A stretch of 64,000 nucleotides of DNA from Lyophyllum atratum (lineage: Eukaryota; Basidiomycota; Agaricomycetes; Agaricales; Lyophyllaceae): assembly GCA_014905825.1 (NCBI GenBank), contig JACGCN010000023.1, positions 124,001-188,000 of the forward strand, given 5' to 3'. Within the stretch, counting starts at the first letter, position 1. The number at the start of each line of letters is the position of its first letter. The notes beneath the pieces are model-generated. The model was given only the letters and a program-made list of their open reading frames with translations, searched no databases and had not been told where the DNA came from. Positions 42,935 to 54,636 of the stretch are shown in pieces. The position numbers were made by a program, and so were the translations under genes.

Positions 42935-44690
42935 ATGAGCCTTGCGGATGCTATCAGCGCTCTCTCCAGCGCGGTCCATGATATCCAGGCCATTCGCTAC
43001 TCGCAACGTGAGTCCTTGTCCAAACTCGCACTGTACGCTTCCATGACCGTCATCGTCTAATAGTCGCCTCTGGTACGATTATTCTTTATGATCACCGTAT
43101 GTTTTCTCCACACATTCCAGTTCCGGGCCTAGCTCAATATCTTGTATGAAGTGGTGACGCTTGATCAGGAGGTGAGTTCCTCTTTCCTTCGCTATGTAGT
43201 TCTCGCTCAATGACCTTAATAGGTGGAATTGATCTGGGTAAGAATCTCCCTCAACACACGAAGGTCACTTGGTGAATGCAGTACTACAGAAATGTTCTTG
43301 GTCTTGGGGGAAGGGGTTATTTATAATCGTGAGTCGACTTAAGATATACCACCATCTTAGCGCTTAAATCCTATTAGAATCGCTATTATGCGTTGATATC
43401 GGTCATGTAAGTTGTGTTTGCGAGTATCGCGTAAACATTGCCATTGATGTCTTTGTTCCTTCCGTATGACAGTGTTAATACATACGGTATTACATTCCAG
43501 CGCTTCGAACTGGGGCATGAAACTAATTAGCCCTGATCTAGGTCTTTTCTCTCCCGATCTTTCGAACACTGTGAGTATTCGCTTTGTTCCGTTGCGCTAG
43601 AACGGCAACTCACGTACACTATGTCCTAGTTGTGAGTGAGATCCTCCGGTCACTTCAGCACTGATTTACAGAATTGTTTCTCTTCATCAGCTGTGAGCAT
43701 CACTTTAGTACGACTACTTTTAGTGTCACTGAATTTTCTGCATTGCAGGTCGTCACTTCTTTCGTTGGCAGGGCTGGACCGGTTTAATTGCATGTATGAT
43801 TTCAGAAAGTTCGTCCGGAGACCCGACATTATCACTGCTGCACCTGCTGACCCGAATATTCGTCTCAGTCATTTTACAAATGCGGCTGTACGCTATGTAT
43901 TCTTTAAACAAAAAGGTCCTGGCATTGATGGGAAGCTGTTTTATCGTTGCAACGGCGGCCTCCGCAGCCGTCATGGGAACTGTACTATCTAAAATGACGG
44001 GTACGTCGAGAATCTCTACTCTCGTTGGAGCCACGTGAAGCTCATTCTTCGGGGGAGAAATAGCTTCTGCCGTCCCGCTTAGTTCAAGCTTAATCTTTTG
44101 CGTTCCGAAGAACATTTCACCCCACTTCTTCGCATTTTGGATCCCTATGCTGGCATTCGAGAGTTTACTGTGCGGATTAGCGCTATATAAAGGGTATGAA
44201 ACCTTCAGGTCGTCCGGCTCGCATTTCCGTTCAGGGCGGCACCTCGTTGGCATCCTCATACGTGATTCGATACTCTATTTCCTCGTGTAAGTCACCTCCT
44301 TACCTAACCAAAGCTAACTTTACTGACCACAATTCTCCATAGAATGTTTGCGACGTACCTCACAAATCTCCTTGTGTGGATAATCGCGCGGGTATGCTTC
44401 AATCTGCCCTCTTCTCTTTCAGGATGTAACACTCACTATGAGCGTGGCAGCAAAATCTTCTGGAAATTCCCATTGGATTCTCGGTTGCACTATCTTGCGT
44501 GATGGGGAACCGTATAGTTCTGAACGTTCGGGAGGTGAACAGGGAGTTGGAGCGTGCTCGATCATCCGAGAAGCCCGCTACCCGCTCACATGTTACGGCC
44601 AGATCGCGCAGTATCATCCTTCCGCTGGGGCAATCATCGCTAAGTGATATCGAGATGGCGCAGTTGAGGTCGATGCGCGCGCAGAGCTGA
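42935..44690 (+). CDS. DUF6533 seven-helix-like membrane protein
   Basis: At least 13 exons. Supported ones: 42935-43007, 43064-43096, 43152-43171, 43223-43237, 43290-43328, 43378-43406, 43473-43486, 43542-43570, 43749-43808, 43869-44034, 44089-44286, 44343-44391 and 44451-44690. DUF6533 is seen in ASGTIILYDHLVTLDQEVE, LIWKCSWSWGKGLFIINRYY and ALISVIVNTYGLFSPDLSNT. Later segments are FFRWQGWTGLIACMISE, IILQMRLYAMYSLNKKVLAL, PHFFAFWIPMLAFESLLCGL and RDSILYFLVMFATYLTNLL, ending with a cytoplasmic NREVNREL-type tail (NVREVNRELERARSSEK). The exon joining 43570 to 43749 is uncertain and may be a tiny exon near 43672. The family is expanded in Agaricomycetes and has no known function. Several exons are only 14-20 nt. 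Confidence 0.82.
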
Positions 44691-44796
44691 CCATATTTAG
44701 AAAGATCACTGTATATTGTACAATCCATTCCTTGCGATACTCTCTGTCGCTACTAGCCTCGTTTGCGCTCTAATTTTAACTGCGGAGGCTACATGG

Positions 44797-45190
44797 AAGG
44801 CTCCAGTCCTCAGGGCATTCTAGCCCAAGCATGGCTGATTCATCTGGATCGTCGAAGTCGGTCAAGGAGCGGATAGCTGCTATGCCCAATACTTTGACCA
44901 AGCTCAACACGGTGAAGCGGGATACCCGCACAATCGACGAGATCCTGCAGGAACGAGCCAAAGCGAATGATTTTCAAAACTCTTGATGCTGACGAGGCGC
45001 GGGAGTTCAACGACTGGTTCGGAACGTTGAAAAAGAAGCAGGCAGTGAAGAAGACGTCAGCTCAACCCAGTGTGTCCGCCGCCACTTCTGGTTCGAACAC
45101 TCGTAAGTTCCTCGTGAGACCTATCGCCCCGTGCACGTCTTACGTCCTTCGTCTTTAAAAGGCTCCAATCCTCAGGGCATTCTAGCCCAA
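44797..45190. repeat. 31-bp direct repeat, two copies 362 bp apart
   Basis: GGCTCC(A)(G/A)TCCTCAGGGC followed by ATTCTAGCCCAA occurs at 44799-44828 and 45161-45190 with one mismatch. The two copies flank the possible upstream exon of the coiled-coil gene. Confidence 0.75.
44831..45112 (+). pseudogene. frameshifted upstream exon(s) of the coiled-coil gene
   Basis: From ATG 44831 a frame reads MADSSGSSKSVKERIAAMPN and ILQERAKANDFQNS, then stops at 44986. The overlapping frame continues DADEAREFNDWFGTLKKKQ and SAATSGSNT up to a good donor GTAAGT at 45113. Together they read like one helical protein with a frame change near 44965. The second frame could splice, in phase, to an acceptor just before 45408 (PPMDTTSS), making it the true 5' end of the next gene. 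A single indel, real or from sequencing, would explain the break. No family is recognised. Confidence 0.45.
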
Positions 45191-45412
45191 TACCTTTATC
45201 GGTTCACGCCTTGGACAAGTAATTGTATAGAGGACTTGCCAAACACATGCAAATGTTTTGCGACGCGTCAAGCACGTGAATTTTTGTTCTTATCACCATT
45301 TTCTATATGTCTGAATTCAAATTGCGGATGCCGGCGCGGATTTTCCATTCAAAGGCGAACCTGTGCCACCATCATCGTTACCCCTTCCCAACGCGTTCGG
45401 CCTGGAGCTCCA

Positions 45413-47973
45413 ATGGATACAACTTCGTCAGCGATTGCGAGACTACGAACTCATGTGAAGGATTTGGAGGGAGAGCTGATTGATGTGAAAAAGGAGCGAG
45501 ACAAGTTTCAAGAGGAACTTTCGCGAAAAAGGACAGAGGTAGCGACTCTCACATCCCTTTCGGAAGCGCAAGCATCAAAGGTGCGGGATCTCGAGCGACA
45601 GCTAGAGCGGATTCAGGTCTGTAACAAAGGTTTAGGGATGCCTTTGACGCATCTAACAGTCTAACAATTTCACAGAGAGATGTATCGAATCCCGTTGAGG
45701 AAACGAGAGGTCGCGGAAACTCAGCTAACGTTATGACTACAACCACAGTCAAGGTAAGTTCTATTATCTGAAAACACTGTGACAATATTCAAGGACACCA
45801 CTGATAGCCAGAGCCAACAAGCGAAGAAAGCGACGTCGAGATCCTGGAGGCTCCATCCTTGGTGAGATTCTCAGGGAGTTTCCAGGTTACGTTCACTCAT
45901 TCTTTGTTTTCCTCTACAAACAGATAAAGTCGGAGGTGACCGAGAATTTTTGGCGTTGAATAGTGCCCGAGTCGCTAACAGGAGTATGATTAGCCTCCTC
46001 TCTTAGAGCCGCGAAGGAGGGATGGGACCAGAAGCACATCAAGGGTGGCCGTGAAGGTTCGTACCATCATTCAGGACCTGCCCGCACCCAGTTGGAATGT
46101 CGCGCTTCTACTTAGCATGACCCAAGGGAAGAGGATAGTGATATCGAGATTATCGACGATCCATCGAGGGTGAGATAGACGCAGTTATCGCACTCCTCTC
46201 TATCTAAAAGGCCTCCAATGCTACTTTCTAGTGCTTAACCCGAACAAGGACTGCTTCTGCATCCCTGATTGATGCGCCCCAGGTTCGACCTTTCCGTCAA
46301 AGCGAAGGATATCCCCGATGTTGATTGTTCTTAGGAGATGCTCGCAATCCCACAGAAAAGGGAGTCTGACACTGATGCCAGTACTCTCGAAGATCGTCGA
46401 AGCAAAAGGGTGAAGGTTGAACTAATTGACGAAGATATAAAGCCCACTGTAGTCATCAAGAAGCGTTCCCAAAGTCCAGAGGTCAGCCTTTCGCACCCAT
46501 CTCCACCGCCTCTGACGCCACCACGCGAGTGCGTCCAAGAACCATCCTCAGGCACCCGTACCGAACCATCCTATCATATCAAAGCCGAAGTATTGTTGCA
46601 AACTGCTCCTATCTTGAAACCAGAGCCGTCAATCGAGAGAGCCGACATGGAATACCCATCCCCCCATCCAATACCTCCCCGGAGTTCCATAGAACTTTCC
46701 GCGCCGATGGTTTTGCAACAACCTAGGCCAACACCTTTATCTGCACCTCCCGCCTCGTCTCCGACCGCGCGTGTTGCTAACGCTGCCAGAAGTACAAAGA
46801 TACAGCATACCATCTCGAGTGCGCAGACAATACCATCTCCGGCGTTGATGAAGTCTTCGACGAGGCAAGCTGCCAGACCAGTAGCGGCCACTATGACGCC
46901 CCCCATCACTGATAGTTTGGTTCCTTCTCCAAGGAAACAAATGTCTTCGTCAGCTGCTCAGTCAGGTAGCGTAGAGTCTAGTATTGTCCGTCATCCAGCT
47001 GTCTCTTCAAGCAGAGAGAAGCACGTCTCCACATCTACCGAAGCGGGGTCTTTGGCGCCAGTCGCAGCCGTAACCACAATGATCGCTTCGCATCATATTC
47101 CGCCTACTACTAGCCCAACTACGGCTGTCGTCTTGCAAGTCGCTGCCGGCACGGGAACAATGAGTTCTCGCCAGCAATCACCAAAAACTGCGATAACGTC
47201 AAGACTCGCATCAGGGCAGTTGCTGACCGCAGCGTCATCAGTCGGACGGTCATCTACTCTATCTTCTTTTGCGGTGGCAACCGCCACAGCACCAGCAGCA
47301 GCCGTTGGGTCGACGACTTCAGGACAACCGGTGCCTGTCACTGTCCCCACCCCACCTACAACGCACAGTGGCACTCATCATCCCGATAAGACAGTACTTG
47401 CGCCAAGAGGCGGGTCTAAGCTGGGAATTCCGTCTTCTGCTAGTATCCCTCCGGGTGCCACAGCAAGTGAGATTGCAGAAGCCATTACAGCGGCTAACGT
47501 AGGTAGAAAATTTCACATACCGGAACACCGCGAGGTAGGTATGATCTTTCGATGATTTCACACAGGTCTCAGCAGACATTTCGCAGCTTGCAAGTCGCGC
47601 TACCATGGTTTCGAGGATCTACGACCAAGAGACACCAAGTAAACGAGAGCTTCAGCCAAGCATACGTCACCGTATCAGCTCTCCTGCCACCTTGTATTAC
47701 CATCCCAGTCCTTCCCCTTCGACGACGGAGGACGAACCGTGCCTCTGTTTTATTTGTGGAGAAGACGGTCACAAGGCGATTGAGTGCGAAGGAACATGGA
47801 ACAGCTATGCCACTTGGCAAGAAGGGCTTGTTATCGCCTCCTCAGGTGATCCCATCTGCTACTACTTCAATCTCCACAGCGACATCTGCATTTATGGTGA
47901 CGAATGTCGACGCGAACACGTATGCTCTCTTTGTGGTTGTCACGATCATGGGTGCTGCGAAAACGCTTGCTAA
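45413..47973 (+). CDS. coiled-coil, disordered protein with C-terminal zinc-knuckle cluster
   Basis: Nine exons: 45413-45616, 45676-45753, 45808-45861, 45924-45935, 45994-46056, 46116-46169, 46232-46282, 46335-47534 and 47566-47973; 707 aa, all in phase. Residues ~5-68 form a coiled coil (LRTHVKDLEGELIDVKKERD). The centre is a long Ser/Thr/Pro/Ala-rich disordered stretch with a basic patch RRSKRVKVEL, possibly a nuclear signal. The C-terminus has CFICGEDGHKAIEC (a CCHC knuckle, CX2CX4HX4C) followed by a Cys/His-rich block CYYFNLHSDICIYGDEC, REHVCSLCGCHDHGC. Knuckles of this kind bind nucleic acid and are common in Gag-like and RNA-binding proteins; no retroelement enzymes are nearby. The start may lie upstream (see 44831-45112). 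I do not recognise a named family. Confidence 0.75.
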
Positions 47974-48523
47974 GCGGCGCTGCACCCTACATGATCATCG
48001 TGTCCCTCATCATCCTCTCATAAATACTGCTTATCGCTGCTTCGCCCCTTGCTCAATCTAATTATATATATTACTTCGGGGTTATGTTCTATCTCTCCTA
48101 CGTATATGGTTTAAATTCCATACGGCACGGATTCGAGGTCCTGCAGAACTGCAGCTCATTATTCCAGCCCCAAACAAGGCATATCTCAAGAGAAGGGACG
48201 AGCGAAAAAATCTGTCCTGCACCGGACATTCTAAGGAGAAGAAATACACGTAGTCTTTTAGGACTTCGCTTGGTCTCCCGGGTAATGTAGAAACTCAACA
48301 ATAGCGAGGAGGGAATGTTGCAGCCAAATGCAAGCAATCTGTTGACTAAGGCAGTATGAACCATCAAAACAGTCGATTACAGAGTATCACCTAGTAAGTG
48401 AACCACGTATATTCATGCTTGTATTCTTACCGCGGAGCTCAAGAACGTTGACGGGATCAGAACTTCGGTGAACATAAGGCGCGGGCGAAGATGTGTCCGA
48501 ATCGGAATCGGGGAAGTCCAATT
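47974..48523. other. intergenic between convergent genes
   Basis: No gene is supported. A minus-strand frame from the eIF3g gene may extend to 48387 if a different last exon is used. Confidence 0.4.
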
Positions 48524-49894
48524 CTACGGTCGTTGCACGTGACCACCATAACCCCCAGGAGGGGGGCAACGGATTCCGGAAAAGGCGCTGTGAGTAAAGG
48601 ACATTCGAATATACAAGGAGAATGTGATGTTGTGTAACGCGGACAAAAAACAAAAATGAGAGTATGGAGAGGATATAACGATCATCTCTGCTCCGGTCGA
48701 GGTTCTGACGCAAGGGAAGATGATAAGCAACGGCAGCCATACCCGTACAAATCAAGGACTTACGACTCCACTGTACGCTCAAAATCAAGCTGTCATATCC
48801 CTTTCCATGCACCTTGTCAATAGCCTTCTGCGCCGCCGCCCTATCCTCGAAGCTGACGAACGCAAAGCCCTTCCCAGCACCAGTCTCCCGATCGCGACCA
48901 ACATACACCCTCGCCACGCGCCCAAAGATACCAAACAGATCCCGAAGATCGTTCTCTTGCGTGTCCTCCGAGATATTAGTGACACGCAGGGTGGGCAGAT
49001 CGTCCCGATTGCCTGCCCCTCCCACTCCCGTTCCGGCCGTGCGAGTCCCACCAGGACCACGCATGGATGGGGGCACGTATTTTCCGCCCGCCGATGCGCC
49101 GAGGGAGGAAGGCAGCGCTGTGGGCCCCTTGCCATGCGTGTCCTCATCGCCTGCGGCGCCTGCGTCTGAAGGAGTGAGTTCGCATCAACTCCGTCCACGG
49201 ATAGAAAATTGCGCACCAGTGTTGTCCAGCCCAGCGAGGGTGTCCTTGTAGGGACATTTCGCGGTGAAATGTTCGCCTTGACAGAGCCGACAAACGACTT
49301 TGCCGGCACCGGCCCTGGCAAGCTGGACTTTGACGTTCTCTTCGGGGGCGGGTTCGGCTTCGCCTGTCTGGATTTGAAGGTTAGAATTCAAGAATAGGCT
49401 CCATAGAAAGGTTACGCACTTTGTTCCCTGCGCTCAGCTTAAGAGCGACATTTTCACCGACTGTCGTTGTAGCACGATCGGGCCCAGCCTTCTTCCCCTT
49501 CTCCGCACCAAACTTGGCCCACTTTTGACGCTCTGCCACATTGTGCTCGACGATTGATTTTTGGAGTGTCCGCTTGATGCGCCGTGTAATCTTTTGGATG
49601 GATGACGGTGATTCAGCAAAGTTCCATATAGCCGCTGTATGGCACATACCTTCACTTTCTTGCCCTCATCGTTCACCGAGTATTCGATAACAGTTCGGAC
49701 GCCGTCTTCGTCGACGAATTCCTCGCTTTTGGGGTGTTCTGTGGGTATCGATCAGGGATTCGATTCTGCTGGTCATGGCAAAAGTTCAATCACCTAGCTC
49801 ATCGACATCGTCTGCCCAGGAGGTTTTTGGTATTCTGCAGAGTTCTGAGTTATATTAGGGTACAGAGCGCAATGAAGACGTACGAGGAGGCCAT
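48524..49894 (-). CDS. TIF35: translation initiation factor eIF3 subunit G
   Basis: RNA-binding subunit of eIF3, needed for scanning and 40S recruitment in the cytosol. Exons: 49884-49894, 49794-49834, 49650-49738, 49420-49590, 49217-49367 and 48764-49165; the 3' exon is uncertain. The first exon is only 11 nt (MASS). Motifs: SWADDVDELEH near the N-terminus, DGVRTVIEYSVNDEGKKVKI, RRIKRTLQKSIVEHNVAERQ, then the zinc knuckle CRLCQGEHFTAKCPYKDTL and a C-terminal RRM with RNP2 LRVTNI and RNP1 GKGFAFVSF, ending LILSVQWS. The frame that would end GGYGGHVQRP-stop (48524) resembles a typical eIF3g C-terminus but its splice phase does not join cleanly. An alternative last exon ends at 48387. Confidence 0.93.
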
Positions 49895-50510
49895 TATGTC
49901 TGATTTATTTTTTGGCGTGAACGTCGACAAGCACAATGTTTTTGCGCTTTGGCCTTGTTTGAATCAGGCGCTGCCGCTTGATGACTCAATCTGTTCGACT
50001 CAGCAAACCCCCATCTCCTCTCGACCCAACCTCGTCCCTCGCTTCGAGATTCTCAAAAAAGAGGAATCGCGAAGACAAATTAGAAAAGTACATTCTTCCC
50101 GATTCAAGACCTCCGCGCGGTCTCATTATTGTTTTGGCTATGCGAATCCAGCCTCCAGGGGATCCCGCATGAGTGTCCACTCCATTCGCCTCGCCCCTTC
50201 GTTCGAATCGTTCCCAGTCGTCACGTACTCACTCTAATATCTCCTTGCAAGCAGCTGCAGTCTGCATTTTTCAACAGGTCGGAAGTGTCGCAAACCTTCA
50301 ATTCAAAGGTCCCATCTATGCGAGGGGCGGGGATATATTTCATTTCTTATTTCGACGCTGGGCTTGCGACCACCGTAATTCAGAAAGCGAAGTGGGCATA
50401 AAGGCGTTTCGAGATCACGATCATCGTGAGCCTTCCACGAAATAATATCGTGGCTTGCCGCCTTGCGCCCATCAATCTGTAGCGATAATACATTTTTATC
50501 TCCAGCCACA
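49895..50510. other. intergenic
   Basis: Promoter of eIF3g and 3' flank of the minus-strand DUF6533 gene. Only short frames without features. Confidence 0.4.
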
Positions 50511-52097
50511 TCACTTCAGCTTACTTTCATCGCTGATAGTTCCTGTCTTATGCCAAAGAGCGCTCTTTCCGCGTCTGGTTCGGGTCCATCTAGGCATGTA
50601 ATCTGATGAAGTGCGCGATACGGACATGCTGATGAACTTACAATTCCGTGAAAGCTCACCATCGGAGGCCAAGTCGATGGCTGACTGGACGATTATTCCA
50701 CCTCGTTCGGTGGCTCCTCTCAGATTGAGAATGAGGCGAGAGACCATGAGACTTGTGATCCTAAAATCAGGAAGGAAAGAGTTACAATGGACCGAGAAAG
50801 AGATACGGGTGACTAACAGAGTGCTGAAGCTCGCGTTGATGGCTTTGATGTCCGGCTGTGACAGCGATGAGCTGACAATCAAGAACTACGTATCAATGAG
50901 CGCCTTACAGAAGCGAGCTAATGATCGAAGAGGGGTCAGATAGAGCAAAAGCAAAACCACTGGAAGGCTCCGACACTCACCAGGAACATAAGGACAGTAA
51001 CGAGATTGGCAATAAATATTACAGCAAAATACATGACTCCTAGCACAGAGGATGTCCATATAAGCTGCATGCCACAGAGTAATGACGCGAGCCTTACCAT
51101 CACGGAGTATAAGGTCCAAAAGGTTCATGGCGTTGCCGTGACGCAGACGATTGTGTTGTACGACACGATAGAATGTGGCAAAGAACATGATTGAGTCTGG
51201 AAAGGGGGTGAGGGAATGCGAAGGAGGAGAGATCCAAGAACATACCGAAAGCAAGTTCTGCTACCCATGTGAAGACGAAACGACTACCACGAGGTCAGGG
51301 CGAAAACTTCACGGTACGCAAACGTTTGAGAACTGACGCGTCGTTTCTTCCAACTAATATACAGCCAACAAGACCTGAAAAGCGCTGCACCAAACAACAT
51401 TTTGGAACTACGGTCGAATGTACTTACCATCTGGTAGGTCAAGACTCGTGCCATCTGTGAAAGACCACTGAACGAGAGACAGATCAGCGTTATGAAAGGG
51501 ATCATCAGTCAGAACTGCTCACTGTCTTGATGCCCAATTCCGCTGCAAGGAACAGCCCACCTAAGATCGCTACCGTCATACTACGAGAGTATATAGCGTA
51601 CAGGCGAATGATGAAAACCACTGCAACCGCATTAGACCTGCTGTCTGGATGGAAAGAATTTCGCACATACCTCCGATGGTAAAAGACGTGACAATCTTAA
51701 GAGCCTCTGGGAACAAGACGTAGCGATGGCAGACTTCTTTGTTCCAAGGTTGATGAAACGCTGATGCAGTTGCAATCAGTTCCGTGAACGAGGGCAAAAT
51801 AGGTTCGGGGCGACTTGCAGGTCGTGACAACGATGAAACCCAAGGGAGAGAGATAGCGGTTCTATGGTCAACATGACGTCAGCCTAGTCAAGCAGAATAC
51901 ACGGAGGAACTGACCATAAACCATAGGCCAGTCATAGGCGTAAACCGCCTCAGCCATACACGCTCGACTTCCTCGTCCATAGTGAGGGCGATGTCATAAA
52001 ACAGCATCACTGGACTCCCAAGATCAGCCCAAAGTTGAGGGTTATCCGAAGTAGCGAGCATACCACACGACGCGAGGGAGAACATCTTCGCTGCCAT
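50511..52097 (-). CDS. second DUF6533 membrane protein
   Basis: Multi-exon minus-strand gene starting at ATG 52097. Segments in order: MFYDIALT-type DUF6533 core (VMLFYDIALTMDEEVERVWL, FTPMTGLWFMNRYLSPLGFI), FHQPWNKEVCHRYVLF, EALKIVTSFTIGVVFIIRLY, AIYSRSMTVAILGGLFLAAE, WSFTDGTSLDLPDGLVGCIL, RFVFTWVAELAFDSIMFFAT, YRVVQHNRLRHGNAMNLLDL and GVMYFAVIFIANLVTVLMFL. The end is FLIVSSSLSQPDIKAINASF, SLMVSRLILNLRGATERGG and a tail to the stop at 50511. About seven hydrophobic helices. One intron appears to use a GC donor (TTT...ACCT|GCAAGT near 51802). It is divergent from the copy at 42935 (facing the opposite way). Function unknown. Confidence 0.8.
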
Positions 52098-52851
52098 TCT
52101 GACAGAAAGTTCATCAACAGGACTGCTCAGCTATTGCGAAGCGCAAGATGGACAAGTACAAGTGGCTTGCGATATTCGTCAGTTCTGGAACCGAGAGCTC
52201 ATCTGACATAGTCAACGGGAAGAAACCAAGGGCGTTCGGAAAACGTTGAACTGAGCGCAACAAAGAGCGAAATGCTGGAAGAAGGGTCCATATTTTATAC
52301 CTCAGTAGATGAACGATGACCGCATGCATGGAAGGGCTCGGCCAGCGTCGCATACTGGAGTGAAGGGCGCCATGATCAGATATGAAGGTTTTAATTGGGA
52401 TCGTGTCTTCCTCTACTGCCTCGGTCCGTGGGTTTGGTTGATTCCGTATACCGTTCTCGACGAAAGGAATGGGCGTTGAATCCTAATAAGCACAAGTGCA
52501 GGCACAGTTTGGAAGTACTTTCGATGCCGAACGTCAGAGAGTCTGAGAGAGAAGAAGAAACATGCACCAAATATTGCGTTTTGATGACCGAGTTGCCTTA
52601 TTCAGACGTCTCCCGGGAAACTTTGATCACACGGGCCACGTCGGCATGAAAGGTCGAATGCTTTGACACTGCGATAACATGGCAGGATGAATGTTCTCAA
52701 CGAAAGAATGGTGTCTCGTGAACATTTGTTACATACTTTCCTAGAAAGGACCAGTCAAAAGCAGATAAGCGCTCAAAGCGCTCAGTGAGCAGCAGCCAAG
52801 ATACTTCAGAATCGCAAGCGAAGGGGCAGGAACGAATGTTATACATGGGGT
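52098..52851. other. intergenic
   Basis: Short frames only (52114-52353 minus, 52395-52649 plus). No family features. Confidence 0.4.
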
Positions 52852-54636
52852 TTAGTTCATGACAGAGAATTTATATGTCGAGCTCCATTCAAAGTCCCTG
52901 CCAGGGTAATCTGTGCCGTCATCGGTTATTTACGGCTAAGCGCTTTCGTCACGAGGGAGACGACTCACAAATTTGGTCCACATTGAATTCTGGCGTGTTG
53001 ATCGCGTCAAGATATCCCTCTTGCTCAATCGCCACAGCGGACCACCTTGAATAATTGAGCGAGGGGCCTCCATGAACTATCTTCCGAGGGGTGTTTAGCC
53101 AGAAAGCAGAGTAGACCTGGACTGCCGGCTGATTCGTCGAGATATCAACCCTGCGGAGCTAGGTCAGCGAGCCGAAGCATACTTACCCCGATGCTTCGCC
53201 GATCTCACCTGATGCCGGAGAGGTCACTCCAAAGCGATGTCCCGGTCCTGGAATCCTCAGGACGGTCATAAATCCACCCACTATCGTACCCTTGGCATCC
53301 TATAAATATCGAGCATCATGATGGGGTTCTGAATTCATACGAAAGATGACCGTACCCTGCCCGCACAAGTTGATGGTGTCGTTCCAGCGAGCGCCGATCT
53401 TCTGTTCTTTCCTGAAATCGAAAGGCGTGCCTCCAACAGCAATGAAATCGCCTGTGGGGATAGCGTTGCCGTCAAGGGCGATTACTCGAGAGGAGTCAAC
53501 TTGAAGATGATGGGAAAGTATATCGTTGCTTCCGTCTTGGAAGGCATCCAAGTTCCTAAGTTTTGGTACATGAGCTTTTCTCAAGGATGGTAATGAAGGT
53601 TTTCTAACCAGTAGATATGTTGCGTGAGCATGATAGGAGTCTGCATAAGTCGTTCGGCGATGAGCAAGGGCGAAGTAGTTGTGATCTAACCTTCTCGGTA
53701 GCAGTTGCACGAACTACGGTCTTCAGCACTCCGCCATTGGTGACCGTATGGGTAGCCTATTTCGCGGATAGCATTATTATCACACCGTGGAGGCGCTATT
53801 TGGAGGTGTAGACTTACGAATGCGGTGACATTCCCGGGGAAACCCTCATCTGCAGCGTCGAGATGTTTGTAGGTGACGCTCGTAGGTGTCTTGGACACCA
53901 GAGTCCAGTTGCGACGATCCCACCCATAAATACCTCCATGGAGAGTGACCTGAAGCGACTTAAGATTAGAAATTTACCGAACGCTGGGTTTCCGGAGAAA
54001 ACTAGCCTGTCCTGAACACAAGTTCATCATGATGAAATGACGAGAGAGAATTCGGAAAAAACTTCATACCGTCATGGTCGTTAGTGGGGATATGGTAGAC
54101 GTTGGGTCCGTCTGGTTGTGGAAGCTTGGTAATGGGGATTGAGAAAGTTCCTTGTTATTCCTTAGGACGTGCAACGTAACACAATAAAAATACAGATGCT
54201 CACCGTTCTTCAGGCGGTTCGCGTAACTGTTAGACACAAAGCTCTGAATAGATACAGAAATAAGAATAAATTGACTTACCGGCCGACAATAGGGTTGAAA
54301 ACTGGATGATCTGGATCGGTGAGGAGGCGGGACTAAAACCTCATTAACAGAGAATTGGAATCGGACCACATGAACGCACATTGTCGTCATATCCGAGAAC
54401 GACATCTCTGAGCTTCCCGTTCTTGTCTTTGACCCACAACTCGGTCAAAGTTGCGCCAAATGACACAAACTTCGCCGTCACAGACCCATCAGGCGCAGAT
54501 ATGGTTGTTAGATCGAACGGCTTTACAGTGAGGAATGAGTGAAAGTTCCTCGATGTATTTGAAAACTCACCCATGGCGTCGCAGCCAAGCCCAGAGAAAC
54601 ACAAGTGCTAAGGGCTAATAAGTTCTTCACGAGCAT
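52852..54636 (-). CDS. secreted aldose 1-epimerase (mutarotase)
   Basis: Interconverts alpha and beta anomers of aldoses such as galactose or glucose; the signal peptide MLVKNLLALSTCVSLGLAA indicates secretion. Exons: 54571-54636, 54380-54520, 54280-54332, 54204-54226, 54070-54150, probably 54007-54011, 53818-53949, 53691-53756, 53609-53640, 53356-53555, 53209-53299, 52969-53150 and 52852-52910; about 376 aa. Motifs: KFVSFGATLTELWV, VVLGYDDN, VGRYANRLKNGTFSI, NDHDG(Q)VTLHGGIYGWDRR, IMLTQHIYWNLDAFQDG (catalytic His), CQGYDSGWIYD, and STNQPAVQVY with a late Glu in SAVAIEQEGY. The 5-nt exon is inferred: it repairs the reading frame and gives the family's HDGQ.TLHGG motif. Confidence 0.9.
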
